NCBI GenBank assembly: GCA_036784855.1
Contig: JAZDSV010000042.1
Location: 1-64,000 of the forward strand
Direction of reading: 5' to 3'
DNA from: Aphelidium insulamus
Lineage: Eukaryota; Aphelidiomycota; Aphelidea; Aphelidiaceae
Length of the DNA stretch: 64,000 nucleotides
A program made the translations under genes and the position numbers. Below the pieces are notes generated by a model that worked only from the letters and a program-made list of their open reading frames with translations, ran no database searches and was not told where the DNA came from. Positions 56,495 to 64,000 of the stretch are shown piece by piece. How positions within the stretch are numbered: position 1 is the stretch's first letter; every line of letters starts with the position of its first letter.

Positions 56495-59086
56495 ATAAAT
56501 CGTTGTTGGCACCGTGTTTGTGCATGCCTGCTGTTTTCCTCGACTAGTAAGCCGCATGGGATCTCCACTGAACGTCTCGGGTAGATTGCGTGCGGCCACC
56601 CGTTGATCATCGCTTCTCGCCACATTCTCCACAGAGTCGCGGATAAATTGTTCCGCGAGCTGCTGCAGCGCCTGACTGCCATTTTCATCAATTTGCGGAA
56701 ACATGGCGCGCACGTGACCAATGCAGGACTGCACAAGCTCCATCTGCGTGTTCAGCACTCGTTCAGTGTCGCCTAGGCTTGCGCTGCCGGCTACATCATA
56801 ATTACTGCCACCACCAAGCCACTCGGCCATGCTAGATAAAACCGATCTGTGTGGCGTGGCGCTTGCCAAATTACGTTCGAGAGTGCGGCTATGATGAGAT
56901 CCATGCAGCCGAAGCCAACAACGTTGTGCCGCCAAGATCTGGTGCAACCTGCGGAGAAATCGAATGGCGACTGTGGCTGAAGGGTCGGCAAATAAGGGGC
57001 TGTACTCGGTGTAGGATCCATTAGGGCCGGGCTGTGACGTTCCCGAGTGCACAGCATTGTTGTGCTTTAGCCGTAGTTGTAGAGACAACACTTCGGCGCC
57101 GAACGTTGCGATTACAGCAGTGATGCGGGCGGAGAATTGATCATGTGCCGAGAATCCGCGATCCACTGCATCGAGTGTACCATCCGACGACTGCAAACAC
57201 AACTCGCAGGCTAGCAGCCAGTCCGACATGTTCGGCATGGCCCGATACACGTTACGCGCCATGGTGTCAAAGTGCTTCAAGTCGGCCAGCGTGGAGTCGC
57301 CGTCTAATACTGGCGCCGCTTTTACTGGGTCGCGGCTAGTCAGTGCAGTTAGCAAAGTGTTTGTGGGCAATCGAGCGTTGTGCAGAAATTGTGCCAGCAG
57401 GGTCGTGTACATAGGTAGGTTGTCGGCGACATAGAGCCAGTGTGCTCCGCCGCTACCCTGCCACAGATGCTCGGACTCTCTAGCCGCCCACGGCTCAATC
57501 CATTGCAGCCAACACTGCCGCATCTGTGCGGAGATTAGATGATTAAATATATACATATGCACATAACACGAAGTGGACGATTATATGGATGGGACGTGCC
57601 ATTTGAGTGGGATATGCCTGAGCGGCGCGTGAATTGTCCATAGATTGATGTAGTTGCAGGAAGTGCCATAGTTTGACCTTGTACTGGTCGTATGCAAATC
57701 TATGCAACACAATAAGTATGAGAGATGGCTACTCGCAGGCTGTAAGAATTGCTTACCGTTCCAGCGAGAAGGCGGGCGAGTTGATGTCGTCTACCACGAG
57801 GGGTATCTCCAGTAAGTGTGGCAAATCGAGACGCAGAATATGCGCTTGCACAATCGCCACCAGGCCGATAAGTTCACGTGACGTGGTCGGCGCATGTGGC
57901 CGGTGCTTCACAATTGTCAGCATACCGCGGATAGAGACTCGATTTACCAATATAACGCACACATACACATACATACACGCATACACACACTAACATCAAG
58001 TAGAGCGCGGCCAGTCGCCGGGTCGTAGTTGTCACTGTCGCACTGTCCCAGCCACAGTTCCACTAGCATTGACACCAGGAACGCGGACGCGCGCAACTGT
58101 GCCGCTTTCGACAGGTACCGACACTGCATCACTGATTGTCCCGGAGCCGCGTAAGAATCCACTGTGGCCTCGAACATCCCGTGTTGACCATCTTGCACGG
58201 CCCAGAAGTTGAGTCGGTGTGCATTCCCTATTGCAGCAGCCTTGGGAGACTTTGGCCGGCGAGACCCGCCAGCAGTCACCTCACACACGGGCAGAAAGTA
58301 GCCGAGATATTTTTGCAGTATCGAGGCGTATAGAGTGTAGTGATGTCGACTGCGCCGCACCGAGAGCGCAGGAGAGGGTGGACTCCGAGCAACAGCCTCG
58401 TGCAAACTTGGAGGCCGGCCATCCCCGATCTGGTCCGGATGTGACATCGGTGCCGCCGCTAGTAATGATGCACTCTTTCGCATGCCTGAACCGCCATCGG
58501 GCCCCGGAGACGTTGTCGTCGACGATAACGACTGGTCCGCGACTGGCCAGTAGAGAAAATAGTAGAGAAAGTATTCGGCCATGGTGAATTTGACTGACAC
58601 CACAGCAGCTTCGTCGTCGCCACGTGCAGACTGATGCACGGAAACGCGATCAGCCAGCACAGCAGGCAAGTGGGACGCAAGCGTCGTGGCGGTCTGTACT
58701 GCAGCCATCGACCCGCTGCTATCGGCGCGCAGCGATGAGAGCTGGCGTTGGATCTGAGCCGGCAGTACCGCAGCATTCATCTCGTATAATATCCGCTCCT
58801 GGCCGCCCTTAAGTACCGCAGGCACAAGTCTGCAAGAAAGCGATTCCGGGTCCAGCAGGGACATGAGTGCACGTTGGTCGCCCGGAGATGCGCAAGTGTC
58901 AAGGAAGCCGGGGCCGCGCTGCTGGCTACCAAAAACGGACCGGCATAATGGCGGCAGCGCCTCGTACAGCTGGTACATATTTGGGTCACCGGGCGACGGC
59001 GGCGCGTTGAGCAGCCAGCCGCTAACCATGGCCGAGACATCGCGATGCAGTTGCTGGGCGTTCTCGGCGCTAGCAATCTGTGCCAT
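56309..59086 (-). CDS. SMPD4: SMPD4-like neutral sphingomyelinase (nSMase3)
   Basis: Membrane-linked hydrolase family that cleaves sphingomyelin; in animals it sits at the ER and nuclear envelope. 841 residues in five exons (human SMPD4 is 866). Similar blocks: FTMAEYFLYYFLYWPVADQS; SILQKYLGYFLPVCE; VKLWHFLQLHQSMDNSRAAQ; CWLQWIEPW; VADNLPMYTTLLAQFLHNAR; YTEYSPLFADPSATVAIRFL; SMAEWLGGG; PMRLTSRGKQQIRRGLRKSS; DPNDVRSFEVTVLVRVAVIA. Introns are 57938-57990, 57700-57756, 57524-57617 and 56480-56527; lengths sum to codons. The last two have GC donors (CAG/GCATAT and CAG/GCATGC). Using them restores colinearity with the human protein; without the last, the conserved C-terminus is lost. The animal C-terminal membrane helix is not obvious. 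Confidence 0.85.
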
Positions 59087-59703
59087 TATTGGGTTCTCTC
59101 GTGAATTTAAACAGAGTGAGCAACCTGGCCTCAACTCCTTTCAAAATGAGCTGCGACAGCCCTTTGTCGCTTTACTCGAAACATTGCTACATAGGCAGCT
59201 AGCAAACCAAAAATCCACCCATATGACCTCATAGGCAATTTTAGGGCATAAATTAAGTACTCATGTATAAATACGTAAGAGTTTAACAGCTTGTAGAATC
59301 TACAGCCACTATTTGTTGGCCAAGCACTCTTGAGATTTTGCAACAGATATCGTATTGAAATGATGTAGCGATAACCTTGAGTACACACCATGTAACAAAG
59401 GTTCAAATATTAAATTTCAATACTTGTAGTCTGGTAGCAACGAAGCGCTGAGTGCTTTGTAGTTGAGATTCTCCGGCAGGACTCTCGTGATTTAAACAGA
59501 GTTGCCGTAAGGATATAAGTTTAGTTACCGTCAAGCAGATTGAGCAATGCGCGCTTCACCTCAAGTCTTAAGGAAGCAGCATGGCGTCCTGTCACGCATG
59601 CTCAAAGCGTCGCTAGGCAACTAGTCAAGCAAAGTCGCAACCAATGCGACGTTTGACAACAGTGTGACAACGTGACAGGTGTATATTCGCTTATGTTGTC
59701 GCT
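59087..59703. other. intergenic
   Basis: 617 bp between SMPD4 start and the Sel1-repeat gene stop. A 20-bp phrase, CTCGTGATTTAAACAGAGT with one base more in the first copy, occurs at about 59098 and again at about 59485. No gene recognised. Confidence 0.5.
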
Positions 59704-61671
59704 TTAAGTACACTTGTAGGCAGCCGCCACATCGCCATTGTCGTACTTCTTCTTCTTCATCCATCGCGTCACACCACTGGGCAGGGCCACGCCCAGCTCG
59801 GCGGCGCGGCGGTAGTGCAGTGCAGCCAGGCGTTTGGCGTGCTTTTTCTCCGTGGCCGTGTCCGCGTGAGTGGTGCCGGGCATGTGAGTGCCGTGCCGCT
59901 GTCTCCTGTCAAAGTAGTACTCCGCCAGCAAGTAGTTTGAATCGCCGTGCGGGTGAAGTGGGTGAGTCGCAGCTGCAGTGAGCCACTTTACGCATTCCCG
60001 TGCCTGGCCATCCCGCCTTGCCATCAGCGCCAGCTGGTACATGGCCATCGGTTCCGGGCCATCGCCGCCACCGCCATCGCCGTCATTAGAGTCACGCGAC
60101 AGGCAGGAAGGTTCACTGGCCGCCTGTAGCAACATACTGGTGGCCGCGTCAGAGTCTGGTGTGCAGCCAATGCCGTGCAGCAGGCACATGCCGTAACAGT
60201 ACTGCGCCAGCGGCAGGTGGTACGCATCTCGTTGTGCCGCCAGCGCTATGATACTGGTGGCCGTTTCGGTGGCGGTGCGGTGGTCTGGCATGGCTCCGGC
60301 GCCAGTGACGATGCTCCCCGCGGGATTAGGCATTGACATGCTAACGCGCCGACGCACAGTGGAGGAGCGAGTGCGAGACAAGAACAACTCTAGTATGGCC
60401 ACATCGGCGTGGTGGTGGTGCATGAAAGCTGTAGCTGAGCTGCCAACGCCAAGCGCTGCACGGGCAATGTCGGTGTGGCATGCGTCCGGGAACCTGAGGG
60501 CATCCGGCTGCTCCTGATACCGTGTGAGACTGGGTGGCTTGCCGAGCACGTCGCGTAGTGTCAGCTGGTGCGCATGCATCAGGGCTGCCTTGTACAGGAG
60601 GGCGCGTCCGATGGCGCGTCGCTCTGCCACATTCTCCGCAGGCGGCATGGCCATGTGAGATGACAGGGAGCCGTTGTTCAACTCTGCGACTATTCCCGCA
60701 GCGCCTGGTGTGACAGGCGAATGCAGCGCGCTCAGCCAGCCGGGGCGTCGGGGCGCAGTAAAGGACATGGTGCGCGCGTGACGACCACCTCGTACAGACA
60801 GCGGCGGCGTGGCAGCCGGCAGTATAGTGGACTCGCCGGATTCCTTCAGGACGGGAAGGATGGCTCCGGCTGCCTGGCAGGTCGACACGGTGGCGGTGGC
60901 AGGAACACTGCGGCGCGGGGCAGAGTCGGAAACGGTGGCACGCTCGACGCAGCGGGCAAGTTCCTCGCTCGAAGCCATTCGTGCCATCGCCGTCACGTCG
61001 GACTGACATCGACGGTGCTTGCCAGTGTAACCCTTGGGCGAGTCAGACGCGACAGGCGGCTGTGCCAGCGTGTCTACCGATACAGCTTCGCTGGATAGTG
61101 GAGACGGGGGCGGAGATTGCGCGCATGCATTTACAACTTCCGGTGCCGGCACGTCGACGGCACCGTGTTTCCGCAGGGCCAGCGTGATCAATAGAGGTGA
61201 AGACCGCGGACCAACGGCACGTTCACCGGACAGCGACGAGCGTGGCAGTCGTCGGAAGAGAGACTTGACCGACTTTGCTAGGGACATGGTGCCTGCGCGG
61301 CGCGTACGTGCCGCCAGTGACACTGCTGTGCTGCACGCCGTACTGTCTGATGCCTGACTTAGCCGGCTCATCATCGATGGTCGGCGACGATGGGCCGCGG
61401 CCTGCGCGGTGGTATGTAGGCGCTCATCGCTGCGCAACCGCTCTATAATACGCGTGAACAGGCTGTCGTGGCTGGGTGCGGCGGGAAACCCGCGTGATAT
61501 TGCAGAGCCGTACATTACGTCTCCCGGTCGCTGTGCCGGCCCTCGAAATGGTCGACCGCCGCTGGTGACAAAGCATTCCTCATGCTGCCTGTCGTCGAAC
61601 TCGTCCGCACCGGTTGGATCGACAGTTACGCGCAGCAAGGGGGCGCCTTTGGACTTTAACGCCGGCGACAT
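59704..61671 (-). CDS. Sel1-like repeat protein
   Basis: 655 residues, no introns. The N-terminal two-thirds are disordered, rich in Ser, Arg, Ala and Pro with many basic Ser/Thr sites (RRRPSMMSRLS, RRRVSMSM), so likely phosphoregulated. The C-terminal ~170 residues hold three or four Sel1/TPR-like repeats: PLAQYCYGMCLLHGIGCTPD, PMAMYQLALMARRDG, NYLLAEYYFDRRQRHG, and AALHYRRAAELGVAL. Sel1 proteins act as scaffolds; in fungi they include Skt5/Chs4-type chitin synthase activators and ERAD components. I cannot choose between these. The start at 61671 is the first ATG and the codon use is even along the ORF. Confidence 0.75.
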   Translation of the reverse strand: MSPALKSKGAPLLRVTVDPTGADEFDDRQHEECFVTSGGRPFRGPAQRPGDVMYGSAISRGFPAAPSHDSLFTRIIERLRSDERLHTTAQAAAHRRRPSMMSRLSQASDSTACSTAVSLAARTRRAGTMSLAKSVKSLFRRLPRSSLSGERAVGPRSSPLLITLALRKHGAVDVPAPEVVNACAQSPPPSPLSSEAVSVDTLAQPPVASDSPKGYTGKHRRCQSDVTAMARMASSEELARCVERATVSDSAPRRSVPATATVSTCQAAGAILPVLKESGESTILPAATPPLSVRGGRHARTMSFTAPRRPGWLSALHSPVTPGAAGIVAELNNGSLSSHMAMPPAENVAERRAIGRALLYKAALMHAHQLTLRDVLGKPPSLTRYQEQPDALRFPDACHTDIARAALGVGSSATAFMHHHHADVAILELFLSRTRSSTVRRRVSMSMPNPAGSIVTGAGAMPDHRTATETATSIIALAAQRDAYHLPLAQYCYGMCLLHGIGCTPDSDAATSMLLQAASEPSCLSRDSNDGDGGGGDGPEPMAMYQLALMARRDGQARECVKWLTAAATHPLHPHGDSNYLLAEYYFDRRQRHGTHMPGTTHADTATEKKHAKRLAALHYRRAAELGVALPSGVTRWMKKKKYDNGDVAAAYKCT

Positions 61672-61832
61672 GTGATTTTTATCTTTGTAATGGTCTGGAT
61701 TGTGAGCGTGTGTAACATTGCGGACTCGCGTTTCTGATTGGGCGGTTCTGGCGTAAGAATGTTAATTACTTTCAAGAAAATGGCCCATGTACAAGTTCCG
61801 TATATGAGCGTGACTCAAGAGTAGACAAAAGT

Positions 61833-62229
61833 CTACGTAGTAAGATCGGCCAATTGCGCCACCACCTGCAGCATGGATGGACGTTGATCTGGGTCGTGGT
61901 GCCACATAGTGTCGATAAGGTCCAGGATGGCACGTGGATATTTCTTAAAGTCAGCGCAACTGTGTAGCGGAGGTCTGAAGTGTTGCTTGCCGACTACATG
62001 ATAACATGAATTAATTACGAAATATCAGATCCATGGTTATATCTCACCTTTTTCGTAGATTTGAAAATCTTTCATTTCAATAAATGGATACTTGTTTGAC
62101 CACATCAGCACCTCCCAAAATATCAAGGCACACGCATATACATCAACCTTTTCCGAATATGTTGGCTCTTCGCACCACATCTGCAAGCCAAACAGATGTA
62201 TATGATGAGCACGTGACAAAAACATGCAG

Positions 62230-62263
<34 letters not shown>

Positions 62264-63563
62264 GTATATATACACTTACCTCTGGCGCCTGCCAGTTGAT
62301 GGTACCGACCACGCTGTGCATGAGACATCTGGCGCGACCGCGAACTTTAGCCAAACCAAAGTCAGCAATTTTTGCTCGGCCCTCTCCGTCGATTAGTATG
62401 TTCAAACTCTTCAAATCCCGATGTATAATCGCAGGACGACGACCATGCAGATACGCCGCTCCAAATGCAATGTCATACATCAGTGCAAGCTGTTTCTGAA
62501 AGGCGGGTCGCGCCCTTCTTTGCATGTAGTCTGACAGGTCGCCGTGTTGACAGTATTCAGTCACGATGCATATGCTGGAGAATTGCCGCTGAGACGCCTC
62601 TGAGGCTGGAATTCTGCGCGCTCCAGCACCTTTGCGACCAGCGGATACTTCATCAACTGTTTTATAGTCTTTCGTCATACCAACAAGACGGACAATATTA
62701 TCATGCCGCAACTGCCTGCACACAATTACACTTTCTTGTAGCAGAAACGAAGGTGCGCAATAGGAAAACGAATAATGTGCCAAGACTTACTGCAAGAGCA
62801 AGACTTCGTTTGAAATGTCGGCAATATCGTTGTCACTCAATGAGCGAGCGTCAATGACACCGATTGCCACTTGGTTACCATGCAAGCGACCAGAGTACAC
62901 TTCCTTGAAGCCGCCAGAACCAATTTTGTCTCCAAACTCCAGCTGATCATAGTCTAATTCGGAAGAATCGGTCTTTGTTGAATCCGCATAGGCACCACGA
63001 GAATGGGGCGAACTATCGTCTGGTGCCGATGGAGAGTTTAATATAAGCTGTGCCAGGTCGGGCAAGGACGGAAACGATTCAGACATACCCGGTGGCAGTG
63101 CATGCCGTCTCTGCGGGGTAACTATTATATACTGTAAAATAGATGCCCAATAAGACAAAACCGTACCCAGTGTAGCAAGGCAGCGACCAACTCGCTCTTT
63201 GAGACGTGGCTGTCGGCGGAAAGACCTCTAGCAGCACACATTTCCTCCAGCTGAGCCTTCTTAAGACGCTGCAACGCCGCCCCGACGCCGCTTTCATCGT
63301 CGATGGAGGCGCCCGACACCGTCAGCAGATACCACTCGCCAAATGAGCCGGTAGCTTTTGCCTCCGCCGTGATACTTGAGGTGGCGGCGGGTGCAGTGGC
63401 GACGCGTAACCTGCCACCGAGACGCCGCTGCTTTGCATCAGCAGTAACAGTGGCTGACCCCGCCAGCGTCGCGTCCGATCGTTTGCGTCGCTGCCCACAC
63501 GCCGGTCAGTACATCGGCGTCGCCACTACATCACCAACCCAGTACACGTGCACGTACCCCCAT
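61833..63563 (-). CDS. SAP-domain TKL protein kinase lacking the usual beta-3 lysine
   Basis: 459 residues in six exons; introns 63491-63557, 63111-63166, 62716-62790, 62181-62279 (CA/TA-rich) and 61994-62047; lengths sum to codons. A basic start (MGRRKRSD) and a disordered stretch precede a SAP DNA/RNA-binding motif (LKKAQLEEMCAARGL ... SKSELVAALLHW). In the kinase domain the glycine loop is IGSGGFKEVYSG. The beta-3 strand reads VAIGVI, with Gly194 where Lys is expected, and Lys179 lies in the loop as in WNK kinases. Catalytic HRDLKSLN (Asp317), DFG (335-337), VGTINWQAPE and the C-lobe signature DPDQRPSM are intact. It is probably active with the alternative lysine. SAP-kinase fusions of this kind seem to be a fungal TKL group. 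The two-codon first exon is the least certain part. Confidence 0.87.
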
Positions 63564-63654
63564 TGAAGTAGCGTGTTGCCGGGCGCACTCTATAGCTACA
63601 GACATCTTCTATTTATAGCCGGGCGACGTATAAACACTGTGCCACGATTCGGGT
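63564..63654. promoter_or_regulatory. shared promoter region, kinase (-) and last gene (+)
   Basis: 91 bp between divergent start codons. A CTATAGC and a GTATAAAC word are present. Nothing else. Confidence 0.35.
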
Positions 63655-64000
63655 ATGCCAAGCGACGGTATGACAGCAGCTGCACACAGCGGCAGCGGCC
63701 TGTCCACGGCCGACTATCTGCGCATGCTGGTCACCTGGATGATGATGCTGTTTGATGCGGCCGTGCGGTCCGTGCTCTCGGTGGTGCCGGCCTCTGTGCG
63801 GTGTACGTGACATTACTGCTGCTGCGGGTGCTGCTGCGGTGGCACCTGCATGCCAGCACGCCGATATCCACATTAGCTGCTGACCCTGTGATGTGCAGCT
63901 GCGATGGACCGGTGGCGGTACCGGCTGACCTATCTGGTGTTTCCGATGCACGTGTTCGTGGCCGACGAGTCTGTCCACCCCGCCGCCCGCCTCTCCACCA
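63655..64000 (+). CDS. uncharacterised protein, 5' part only
   Basis: Starts at 63655 (MPSDGMTAAAHSGSGLSTAD), then an amphipathic or membrane-seeking helix YLRMLVTWMMMLFDAAVRSV. After the intron 63803-63898 it continues AMDRWRYRLTYLVFPMHVF with DESVHPAARLS to the window edge. The join is in phase. The family is not recognised; the rest lies outside the window. Confidence 0.6.

Noticed and set aside
59285-59305. AGATTCTACAAGCTGT, as in the 83-bp repeat, present in reverse here
   Set aside because: A single 16-mer match on either strand is close to chance expectation in 64 kb, and no similarity extends beyond it.
1-64000. tRNA, rRNA or CRISPR arrays
   Set aside because: No cloverleaf with A/B boxes, no rRNA-like sequence and no regularly spaced short repeats were recognised.

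Overview
The window is nuclear DNA of a gene-dense eukaryote, most likely an early-diverging, flagellated (zoosporic) fungus. Fungal-type genes include a tricalbin-like SMP/C2 protein, a Taf14-like YEATS protein, a Snu23-like factor, Drs2 and Adp1-like transporters, and a SAP-domain TKL kinase. Two other genes belong with cilia and centrioles: an alpha-tubulin N-acetyltransferase (ATAT1) and a CEP120-like protein. Introns are short (about 37-100 nt, mostly 40-60) and close exactly in phase. That allowed most genes to be assembled exon by exon; in many cases the exon lengths sum to a whole number of codons. At least nine of roughly 90 placed introns use a GC donor.

Layout. 1-13.4 kb, minus strand: Drs2 flippase (3' end outside the window), eIF4G, a short-chain dehydrogenase, and an uncharacterised gene. 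14.3-20.7 kb, plus: tricalbin-like protein with five C2 domains, then an ER J-protein. 21.0-24.0 kb: a divergent pair, a secreted Cys-rich glycoprotein (-) and a WRN-type 3'-5' exonuclease (+). 24.1-34.0 kb, minus: an ABCG/Adp1-like transporter, an unknown many-exon gene, and DNA polymerase delta catalytic subunit. 34.4-36.6 kb, plus: ATAT1 and a PB1-domain protein. 36.7-38.9 kb: inositol-phosphate kinase (-) and a ubiquitin-like protein (+), whose start codons lie only 22 bp apart. 39.0-45.3 kb: membrane-anchored double-WW protein, Taf14-like protein, Snu23-like (-), CEP120-like (+). 45.5-49.5 kb: a gene-free graveyard holding an 83-bp tandem repeat and at least six LTR copies plus pol scraps of a Copia-type fossil. 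49.7-54.4 kb, plus: REV1, a possible DNA-transposon scrap, and an unknown 497-residue protein. 54.7-64.0 kb: a GPI-type surface protein (-), a small two-exon gene (+) overlapping the end of an SMPD4-like sphingomyelinase (-), a Sel1-repeat protein (-), a WNK-like 'no-lysine' SAP kinase (-), and the start of a further plus-strand gene.

Functional threads: DNA replication and lesion bypass (POLD1, REV1, the exonuclease), lipid transport and ER contact sites (Drs2, tricalbin, SMPD4), mRNA handling (eIF4G, Snu23, Taf14), and the flagellar apparatus (ATAT1, CEP120). Several otherwise well-conserved genes carry a one-base frame break, often in a homopolymer. This looks more like consensus errors than biology, but it must be settled before protein models are trusted. 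No rRNA, tRNA or CRISPR was recognised.
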